NCBI GenBank assembly: GCA_905215405.1 | Contig: CAJMQE010000078.1 | Coordinates: 1 to 17,890, forward strand | Source: an uncultured bacterium | Lineage (GTDB): Bacteria; Bacillota; Clostridia; Lachnospirales; Lachnospiraceae | Reading direction: 5' to 3' | DNA length: 17,890 nucleotides | Part shown: positions 6,662-12,988 of the stretch, piece after piece | How positions within the stretch are numbered: the stretch's first letter is position 1 | How the letters are laid out: each line of letters starts with the position of its first letter | Translations under genes and position numbers: made by a program | The notes under the pieces: generated by a model | Told to the model about the DNA's origin: nothing | What the model saw: the letters and a program-made list of their open reading frames with translations, nothing else | The model's database searches: none

Positions 6662-8752
6662 CTACAGTGTAAATTTCTTAATTGCAGCACTCAGTGTTTC
6701 TGCGATTTCATTCAGATCCAATGTGTACTGGTTCAATGTCTGCATAGTTGCATTGACCTCCTGTGCAGATGCTGTAACTTCTTCAGAAGCAGCCGCTGTC
6801 TCTGTTGAAATAGATGCAACATTTTCCATACCAGCAATTACTGAATTTCTACTCTCATCCATCTGATCATTCAGATTACTGATATTCTTTAATCCATCTG
6901 TCAGTTCATTGATAGATTTCAGAATATTATTAAACAATTCTTTTGTATCTTCAATTGCCTTGTTCTGATCATCAATGATCTGTTCACTTTCATCCAATGT
7001 CTTTTCTACAATATTAGACTTTTCTGAGATTTCACTTACAATCTGTTTGATCTCATCTGTAGACTGCTGTGACTGTTCTGCAAGCTTTCTGATTTCATCT
7101 GCAACGACTGCGAAACCACGTCCGCTTTCTCCAGCTCTTGCTGCTTCAATACTTGCATTTAAGGAAAGCAGATTTGTCTGTTCTGTAATTTCTGTTATCG
7201 CATCCGAAATGAAATTGATCTTTTCAATACTGTTGACCATCTGATCTACAACATCCTTTGAAATCTTTGAATTATCTTTAGATTTCTCAGATTTCTGAAT
7301 CAGATCTTCAACAATATTAATACCTTTGTTACTAAGCTGCTGTGCATCTTCTGACATTGAGCTGATATTTCCAACATAACTCTTTGTCTGATGCAGTTTA
7401 TCTGCAAGGTTTTCAACCTCTTTTGTAGCATTACTTGTACTTTCAGCCTGTCCGGTCGCACCAATAGATACGCTCTGAATTGCTTCTGATACCTGACTTG
7501 TCGTCTCAGTTGTCGTCTTGGCAATACCTGAAATATCCTCTGATGCTTTAATGATCGTACCAGCCTTCGTCTCAACATCTCTGATCAATCCTGATACATT
7601 TTCGACCATATCGTTAAAACTTGTTTCAAGTACACCAAATTCATCATTTCTCTTAACATCAATCTGCTGTGTGAAATCACCACCAGCTACTTTAATCATA
7701 ACTGATTTAATCTTATTGATTTCCTTTACAAATGTCGTTGTTACAAATATAGCAATCAGAATGCCAATTACTGCTGCAATTGCACTGATGATCATGACAC
7801 CACTCTTAATATTACCGATTGTAGATGATAACTCGTTATTACTGATCATACCAACCAGACTCCAGCCTGTAACTTCATCTTTCATTACAGAGACCTGAAC
7901 TGTTTCTCCATTGATCTTCTCTGTATAAGACTTAATGTCTGATGCTTCTTCTCCCTCTGCTGAAGCATCCGCATTAGCCTCTGTCCAGAAAGAGAAATTA
8001 CTTACTGTAGAACCTGTAAATGTATTTTTATCGTTATTAACAAGAACATTTCCCTGAGAATCGACCAGCAGTACAAAACCGGTATTTAAAAGACCGATAT
8101 TCTGAACATACTGCTCAACCTGGCTAAAATCTATATCCATGCCAACTGCACCATAAGTGGATTTATCAGTTGCTTTAATTTCCTGTGATACGGAGAAAAT
8201 GGTTCCCCCTGTTTCTGAATCTGTATAAGGATCCGTAAATGTAGCATAAATACCATTTCTTGCGACCTGACCAATAGAACCTTTATACCAGTTCTTCTGT
8301 GAACTGTCCACACCTGTTTGAACTGTATTAACTGGATTAACCTTACCGTCCTCTGTTTTTGTCCAGCCTTTGATCAGATATCCTGTCTTTGTTGCAAAGT
8401 AACATCTCTGTGCACCTGTTGTAACTTTTACTGATGCTACAAGGGCATCCTCAATAGTCGTGATGTTCGTATCAAGATCCCCTGTCTCTTCCATATGTTT
8501 AATTTCATTTTTTCTTGTCAGAAGATCGATTGGCTGACTCAATGTCTTTAAATAAGTCGAAAAGCCTTTCTGTGTCTCCTTTAATGTCTGCTGACTTGTA
8601 AGTTTCATATTATCGATCATTGCGTTCTGTGAACGTCTGATAGAAAATACTGAAATTACAATGGTTGGAATTGCAATGGCAATAATGAAAAATATGACCA
8701 TCTTAATTCCGATACTCCTAAGTTTTTCACTTTTTACAAGCTTTTTGTTCAT
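6662..8752 (-). CDS. Methyl-accepting chemotaxis protein with dCache sensor
   Basis: This 696-residue transmembrane chemoreceptor senses an extracellular ligand and signals to CheA/CheW. TM1 is about 17-37. The extracellular dCache-like domain is about 40-310 and includes KNWYKG (153-158), TDPYTD (173-178) and GAVGMDIDFS (201-210). TM2 is about 318-342, the HAMP domain about 343-395, and the signalling domain follows, with its highly conserved hairpin tip at about 519-565 (TEQTNLLSLNASIEAARAGE, then RGFAVVADEIRKLAEQS). In the amino-acid-sensing dCache motif an arginine sits two residues before W-Y; here it is lysine (K153), so the ligand is uncertain. The ribosome site AAGGAAGGG lies 7 bases before ATG 8752. 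The gene has its own promoter and terminator. It implies a motile cell, although no che or flagellar genes are nearby. Confidence 0.95.
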   Translation of the reverse strand: MNKKLVKSEKLRSIGIKMVIFFIIAIAIPTIVISVFSIRRSQNAMIDNMKLTSQQTLKETQKGFSTYLKTLSQPIDLLTRKNEIKHMEETGDLDTNITTIEDALVASVKVTTGAQRCYFATKTGYLIKGWTKTEDGKVNPVNTVQTGVDSSQKNWYKGSIGQVARNGIYATFTDPYTDSETGGTIFSVSQEIKATDKSTYGAVGMDIDFSQVEQYVQNIGLLNTGFVLLVDSQGNVLVNNDKNTFTGSTVSNFSFWTEANADASAEGEEASDIKSYTEKINGETVQVSVMKDEVTGWSLVGMISNNELSSTIGNIKSGVMIISAIAAVIGILIAIFVTTTFVKEINKIKSVMIKVAGGDFTQQIDVKRNDEFGVLETSFNDMVENVSGLIRDVETKAGTIIKASEDISGIAKTTTETTSQVSEAIQSVSIGATGQAESTSNATKEVENLADKLHQTKSYVGNISSMSEDAQQLSNKGINIVEDLIQKSEKSKDNSKISKDVVDQMVNSIEKINFISDAITEITEQTNLLSLNASIEAARAGESGRGFAVVADEIRKLAEQSQQSTDEIKQIVSEISEKSNIVEKTLDESEQIIDDQNKAIEDTKELFNNILKSINELTDGLKNISNLNDQMDESRNSVIAGMENVASISTETAAASEEVTASAQEVNATMQTLNQYTLDLNEIAETLSAAIKKFTL

Positions 8753-8821
8753 CTTAAGTCCCTTCCTTTAAACCTCTAATTATTCACAAATGTTACACTA
8801 TATAAATGATATTTCATTTAC

Positions 8822-8839
8822 ATAATATCACGATATTAT
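8822..8839. promoter_or_regulatory. Palindrome over the chemoreceptor -10 and start site
   Basis: ATAATATC (8822-8829) and GATATTAT (8832-8839) are perfect 8-bp inverted arms around a 2-base centre. They cover the -10 box and predicted start of transcription. A second inverted repeat, AAATGA/TCATTT (8804-8809, 8814-8819), sits in the leader. The position suits a repressor operator. AT-rich DNA yields such palindromes by chance fairly often, so confidence is moderate to low. Confidence 0.35.
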
Positions 8840-8863
8840 AACAAATTTTGGTAATAATGTCCA
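8835..8863 (-). promoter_or_regulatory. Promoter of the chemoreceptor gene
   Basis: On the minus strand TGGACA (8863-8858), a 17-bp spacer, then TATAAT (8840-8835). Start of transcription is expected near 8828, giving a leader of about 75 bases. This is a sigma-A type promoter, not a sigma-D (FliA) type, which is usual for many chemotaxis genes. Confidence 0.7.
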
Positions 8864-8936
8864 CGTTTTATCGTACTTTTTTACTAGTAATCAGGATTTT
8901 TTGTCAGGAATTCTGTTTTTCTGTAAGTTTATATTT

Positions 8937-10271
8937 CTATTTTCTACACTTATTCAGTTGCATATCTCTTTTTTTAATTTGTTCCATACTCCCCTTCACA
9001 TACCCTTCTTTTAAAAGCAATTCCTTTGTGCGGTATGCAGGTGTTCTATGATAATTTTCAAGTCGTTCTTTCATTTCCTGCCGCACCATATCCGGACAGA
9101 TCATATAAATTTGATTGATCTGCTGCATTTCATTGAGCACCCGAAGTCCACGCGCTCTTAATTCATCACTAATTCCCTGCAGTGGCACCATCTGTTCCTC
9201 TGATTTATTCTGCTCATTTATTTGATTCTGTTCATCAGTCTCTTTCCAGACTTCATTCAGACTTCCACACGTATGATTTGCCGCAATCTGTCTATCCCCC
9301 AGAATATTTTCATAATCCTGGTGCTGTTCTGTCAGTGCACAGAAATAGAGAAAATTCACCATAAAATACATCGTCTCCCGATCGATTCCGCATGGCTCGA
9401 ACAAATTGACATCCAGTGATCTGATCTCAATATAATCAATTCCTTTTTTCGCCAGATCCTCAAAGGCATCTGTTTTGTCACTGCGCTTCAAACGAACTGG
9501 CGCATAAACTTCTTTCTCACTAATAATCAGTCCTTCTGCTATCATCTGCTGTATACTTGAAACATATTTTTCAATGGAATGAAAATCGACCTGTACTCCT
9601 GATTTATTAGAGTATCCAGATGGAGAATTTCGAAAAGATACTGCGCAGGACTGCACTCTGCTTTGTTCCCTGCTGTCCAGTTTTACTGGCGTTGCACCTG
9701 TTAGATATACGATCAGCCAGTGGTATTTCAGATAATTTTCTGCTACCTTCATATAAATGCGATCTTTGAACTGCTGCCTGCTGTAGAATAACGGAAGATC
9801 CGATGTGCCTGCAATCAGTTCGTCAAAAAATGACTCAGAAAAAGAAAAGTTCAAGTGAACGCCACAGATCATCTGCATTTTCTTATCATACTTCTGACAT
9901 AGTTTTTCTCTGTATGCTCTCTGCTCGAGTCCTCTTTCTCCATAATCCGCGATTGGTATCCTGTCTGTTTCCGGTAAAATACACGGCATTGACTGTGGCC
10001 AGATATATTCATTTACCTGTCTGCAGCCTTCAATCAGCTCTTTTGTCAGTTCTTTCAGACTTTCATAACAACTCTCCACATCTGAAAAAGGATCCGTAAT
10101 AATTTCCGGCTGACTCTCCGAAAAATCAACTGTAATATGCTGATTGTCCAGTTTATCTCCAAATACAGACGGATGTGGCGTCAATGCAAGTCGTCCGTCT
10201 TCCTGGCATCTTAAAGTTTCTCTCTCAATTCCTATTTTGTAGCCTGTCTTTTGCCTTGCTCTGCTTAACAT
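8937..10271 (-). CDS. gshA: Glutamate-cysteine ligase (gamma-glutamylcysteine synthetase)
   Basis: This enzyme joins glutamate and cysteine using ATP, the first step of glutathione synthesis, in the cytoplasm. It has 444 residues from ATG 10271; a TTG six bases upstream is in frame, but GGAG (10281-10278) is correctly spaced only for the ATG. Family motifs include IGIERE (13-18), HITVDFSESQPEI (45-57), MPCILPE (95-101), CGVHLNFSFS (136-145) and later YIEIRSLDVNLFEPCGI. These match the ligase half of the GshA/GshF group. The length equals that half alone, and no ATP-grasp glutathione synthetase domain follows. No gshB lies in the window, so the product may be gamma-glutamylcysteine or the second step may be encoded elsewhere. 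No clear terminator follows the stop codon, so some read-through into the chemoreceptor promoter region is possible. Confidence 0.9.
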   Translation of the reverse strand: MLSRARQKTGYKIGIERETLRCQEDGRLALTPHPSVFGDKLDNQHITVDFSESQPEIITDPFSDVESCYESLKELTKELIEGCRQVNEYIWPQSMPCILPETDRIPIADYGERGLEQRAYREKLCQKYDKKMQMICGVHLNFSFSESFFDELIAGTSDLPLFYSRQQFKDRIYMKVAENYLKYHWLIVYLTGATPVKLDSREQSRVQSCAVSFRNSPSGYSNKSGVQVDFHSIEKYVSSIQQMIAEGLIISEKEVYAPVRLKRSDKTDAFEDLAKKGIDYIEIRSLDVNLFEPCGIDRETMYFMVNFLYFCALTEQHQDYENILGDRQIAANHTCGSLNEVWKETDEQNQINEQNKSEEQMVPLQGISDELRARGLRVLNEMQQINQIYMICPDMVRQEMKERLENYHRTPAYRTKELLLKEGYVKGSMEQIKKRDMQLNKCRK

Positions 10272-10297
10272 ATTCAATCTCCATATTCTATTTCCCG

Positions 10298-10327
10298 ATT
10301 ATGCAAAAAAGTTGCAAGCCTTTGCAA
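10298..10327 (-). promoter_or_regulatory. Possible gshA promoter nested in the tRNA terminator
   Basis: On the minus strand TTGCAA (10327-10322) is followed after 18 bp by CATAAT (10303-10298). This would give a start near 10291 and a 20-base leader. The -35 element lies in the loop of the tRNA terminator hairpin. It is the only plausible promoter between the tRNA and gshA, and its -35 is weak. Confidence 0.35.
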
Positions 10328-10339
10328 GACTTACAACTT
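10305..10339 (-). terminator. Terminator of tRNA-Arg
   Basis: On the minus strand AAGTTGTAAG pairs with CTTGCAACTT (one T-G pair), loop TCTTGCAAAGG, followed by TTTTTT. It begins 10 bases after the tRNA 3' end and ends 33 bases before the gshA start codon. Confidence 0.85.
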
Positions 10340-10349
10340 CTTTTATCAA

Positions 10350-10421
10350 TGTTCCCAGCCAGAGTCGAACTGGCGACTAACCCTTAGGAGGGGTTTGTTA
10401 TATCCACTTAACTATGGGAAC
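10350..10421 (-). tRNA. tRNA-Arg (anticodon CCU)
   Basis: A complete 72-base cloverleaf can be drawn. The acceptor stem is GTTCCCA/TGGGAAC with discriminator A. The D arm is GTTA/TAAC, and the anticodon stem AACCC/GGGTT has loop CTCCTAA, giving anticodon CCT, which reads AGG. The T arm GCCAG-TTCGACT-CTGGC carries the canonical TTCGA. No CCA is encoded; it would be added after transcription. It has its own strong promoter and terminator. Confidence 0.95.
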
Positions 10422-10444
10422 AGACTCTGGTAAAATTCTTATCC

Positions 10445-10473
10445 ATTATATCACAACTATAAATTGTGGTCAA
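10445..10473 (-). promoter_or_regulatory. Promoter of tRNA-Arg
   Basis: On the minus strand TTGACC (10473-10468), a 17-bp spacer, then a perfect TATAAT (10450-10445). Transcription would start near 10438, about 17 bases before the mature tRNA. The spacer holds a short inverted repeat CACAA/TTGTG of unknown meaning. Confidence 0.85.
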
Positions 10474-10540
10474 TTTAGTTTTTCATCACAAAATTTCACC
10501 AGTTCCTGTCTATTATATTCTAAATACTTCGTTAAAATGC

Positions 10541-11473
10541 CTATTCTTCAAAGTTTACAGCACCCTGAAGCCATACCTGTCCTTTAAATCTTCTGCCTGC
10601 TTTCGGTTCACCGACCAGATCACATTCATTAATGACCAGATCGAACTTCATTTCATTACAATCCAGTGCCATTATATAAACCTTTTCTCCTGTCAGACTG
10701 TTCTTTTCTATATCAATATGCAGAATCTCTCCGACAACTGAATACTGGTCGCATTCAACTCCACACGGCATAAATGAAGAATCTACAATAGAAAATACAT
10801 CTTCGTATACGATACGTTTAGATAATTTATTATACGTATCCAGATCATCGATAGTCAGACTTTCAATCGCCTGCTCATCGCCCCTTTTCGCAGCTGCGAT
10901 CAGATTTTTTCGAATCTGTGAAGCATCATTATATTTTTTGACCTGTGATTTACTCTTCGAAAGTGGAAGCAGAATCATACCACCAGTTGACATCGCAGAT
11001 AATAATACTTTTTTATTCTTTACTGGAAGCTTCGATTTCGCACATCGGTTGTGAATATTAAATACATCTTCCTTTCCCTGTTCGAACTTGTCCTTCTCAA
11101 TAAATTTCAGATAATCCATAACATTCTGCAGATAGAATATAATGGTCACCCCTGCCTTAATTTCCTCACAAACAACGGCATACGACTCTTTGTCGCTGTG
11201 TCTTTCAATTGTTAGCTCCTCACAATCGGCTGAAAATCTGCTGAGCAAATATGGAAAATAGTACTGTGGCTGAAATGTCTTACCATCATAAACTCCATGT
11301 ACATAAATTCCAGTGCGCTCACTGGTTTTCAGTAAAATCATTCCACGACCAAGCTTTTTATGATGAAATACAGCAGAATTAGCTATTGCGTTATTGACTG
11401 CCTGATTTATTAACTTTTGCTCATTCTCTATCTCAATTTCACTAAAACCAATGGCTCTCAAGTATAAATGCAT
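10541..11473 (-). CDS. DUF3881 family protein of unknown function
   Basis: A 310-residue soluble protein with no signal peptide or membrane segment. The opening MHLYLRAIGFSEIEIENE matches what I recall of the DUF3881 family, which is common in Lachnospiraceae and has no known function. The first half looks alpha/beta. About 185-230 is charged and helical, and the last 75 residues form a beta-rich segment (YSVVGEILHIDIEKNSLTGE to the end) that resembles a small binding barrel. The ribosome site AAGGTGA precedes ATG 11473 by 3-4 bases. It lies 72 bases downstream of the HD-GYP-like gene on the same strand with no terminator between, so the two are probably co-transcribed. No terminator is evident after it. 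A link to signalling is only a guess from the neighbour. Confidence 0.75.
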   Translation of the reverse strand: MHLYLRAIGFSEIEIENEQKLINQAVNNAIANSAVFHHKKLGRGMILLKTSERTGIYVHGVYDGKTFQPQYYFPYLLSRFSADCEELTIERHSDKESYAVVCEEIKAGVTIIFYLQNVMDYLKFIEKDKFEQGKEDVFNIHNRCAKSKLPVKNKKVLLSAMSTGGMILLPLSKSKSQVKKYNDASQIRKNLIAAAKRGDEQAIESLTIDDLDTYNKLSKRIVYEDVFSIVDSSFMPCGVECDQYSVVGEILHIDIEKNSLTGEKVYIMALDCNEMKFDLVINECDLVGEPKAGRRFKGQVWLQGAVNFEE

Positions 11474-11545
11474 CGTTCACCTTATCCTTCTTTTAATCTA
11501 TCTTTCTTATATGTAGGAAGAACCGCAATTCCTTATTGAACTACT

Positions 11546-12601
11546 TTACTCAACTGTATCGATTATAAACAAAGTCAGAATCTTCATCAGATCCTTCTTT
11601 ACCTCTGTTGTATACTCACTTCCGTCCGCTCTGACCAACATTTTCAAGACGGGTCTGTCTGTCGCACCATCGTTCTGTCTGACTACGACACCAATTTCAT
11701 GCTCGCTGGTCACTACCTTGCTTCCAACCGGATACATGGCAACTGTCTGCAGAAATTTTTCAGCAACAGCTGAATCATAGATCTGTCCAGCTCCCATCTG
11801 TATGTATTCAATTGCCTCATATATCTTCATTTTTTTACATCCAATACCACTGATCAGACTGTCAAAGTCATCACACACTGATACAAGCTTTACTTCCATT
11901 CTCAGTTTATCTTTATTGTGCTTAAATGGGAATCCCGTTCCATCTTCTCTTTCATGATGAAACAGAATAATATCTTTAGAGATATCAGAAAGCCAATGTT
12001 CCTCGGCAATAGAACTATATCCATAAATCGTATGTTTCTTATATTCCAATGAATCTTTCCCGCTCATATCATCTAAATCCACGTTCATATAGGGAATAGA
12101 AATATATCTCAACCCAACATCATGTAACATTGCGCCAATCGCGATATTCTTCACCTGATCTTCACTCATCTTCAAACGAAGTGCCATGATCGTAGACAAT
12201 GCACAGACATTGATACAGTGGGTATACATATCCGTACTGATGTTTCGAATCTCTGTAATATTGCTGATTACTTCTGGTTCCGAGATAACTGAATCAAGAA
12301 TCTTTTCCGCTGTCTCTCCAACCTTTTTCAAATCTTCCGTGTGCTTATAAACATGTTTTTCAAGTACATTTTTTACAACGGTCTTTGACTTTTCTTTTGT
12401 TTCATCGAGTCTGTAGACCGTCTCTTCCTCTTCCACGACATCCTTAATATAAACATGTTCTATTCCAAGCTCTAGAAGTTTCTCAATGTATTCTTTCTTT
12501 AAAACAGTATCAGTATGCATCAGGATTATCTCTGATGAAGATAATACAGGTACAGCAAGTATTTCATTTCCATTTAAACTATTCACCTGTACATATTGCA
12601 T
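11546..12601 (-). CDS. HD-GYP-like domain protein, possible cyclic dinucleotide phosphodiesterase
   Basis: This 351-residue soluble protein has an N-terminal region (1-115) with no recognised domain, an HD-GYP-like domain (about 118-290) and a beta-rich C-terminal tail. Visible metal-site elements are H128 (MYTHCINV), H160-D161 in LHDVG, H190 (KKHTIYG), the HHEREDGTGFP block (215-225) and D244-D245. HD-GYP enzymes hydrolyse cyclic di-GMP. Two signature positions differ here: the lysine of HDxGK is leucine (HDVGL), and GYP reads GFP. Activity may therefore be altered or lost, and the protein could act as a sensor. ATG 12601 has AGGGTG as ribosome site, 5 bases upstream. The promoter lies about 135 bases before it. 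It heads a probable two-gene unit with the DUF3881 gene. Confidence 0.85.
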   Translation of the reverse strand: MQYVQVNSLNGNEILAVPVLSSSEIILMHTDTVLKKEYIEKLLELGIEHVYIKDVVEEEETVYRLDETKEKSKTVVKNVLEKHVYKHTEDLKKVGETAEKILDSVISEPEVISNITEIRNISTDMYTHCINVCALSTIMALRLKMSEDQVKNIAIGAMLHDVGLRYISIPYMNVDLDDMSGKDSLEYKKHTIYGYSSIAEEHWLSDISKDIILFHHEREDGTGFPFKHNKDKLRMEVKLVSVCDDFDSLISGIGCKKMKIYEAIEYIQMGAGQIYDSAVAEKFLQTVAMYPVGSKVVTSEHEIGVVVRQNDGATDRPVLKMLVRADGSEYTTEVKKDLMKILTLFIIDTVE

Positions 12602-12741
12602 ATAAACACCCTACATAACCTTTCTACATAATCTCCTGGCAACAGTTTGGTAACTAAATTTACATCTCTGAAACCGAACATACGCTGAACAATCCTCCCA
12701 GTAAAACGTGAAAATATGCTCATCGTATTCTGACTGTCTAT

Positions 12742-12771
12742 ATTATATAAAATAAATATAACACTTCTCAA
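12742..12771 (-). promoter_or_regulatory. Promoter of the HD-GYP/DUF3881 unit
   Basis: On the minus strand TTGAGA (12771-12766), an 18-bp spacer, then TATAAT (12747-12742). The resulting leader is about 135 bases long. It is divergent from the adhE promoter. The leader holds no riboswitch I recognise. Confidence 0.6.
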
Positions 12772-12898
12772 TGAAATTAACAATATTGGCAATATAAAAT
12801 ATTTCTCTCCACATATATCAATTTCATAGCGAATATAACTAAATACTACGGATTCATAAAAATACTCTATCAGAATCCAATATTATGCAAATTAAAGA

Positions 12899-12928
12899 TT
12901 GACAAAAATATAACAAAGATACTATAAT
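12899..12928 (+). promoter_or_regulatory. adhE promoter
   Basis: A perfect TTGACA (12899-12904) and a perfect TATAAT (12923-12928) are separated by 18 bp. Transcription should start near 12935. A 9-bp inverted repeat, AAAGATTGA (12894-12902) and TCAATCTTT (12947-12955), brackets the promoter and its operator. Confidence 0.9.
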
Positions 12929-12932
12929 GATA

Positions 12933-12950
12933 TTGTTAAATAATTATCAA
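12933..12950 (+). promoter_or_regulatory. Rex-like operator at the adhE transcription start
   Basis: TTGTTAA-ATAA-TTATCAA matches the published-type Rex site TTGTTAA-N4-TTAACAA with a single mismatch. It lies directly after the -10 box, over the predicted start of transcription, where a bound repressor would block RNA polymerase. Rex senses the NADH/NAD+ ratio and is known to control adhE-type genes in clostridia. The match is seen; binding is inferred. Confidence 0.75.
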
Positions 12951-12988
12951 TCTTTACTGTGAAAATTAAATAAAGGAGGACTAAATAT

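Noticed and set aside
12583..12792. 69-residue minus-strand frame upstream of the HD-GYP-like gene
   Set aside because: It overlaps the HD-GYP start in another frame and most of it is upstream of the predicted transcription start. Its sequence shows no protein-like pattern.
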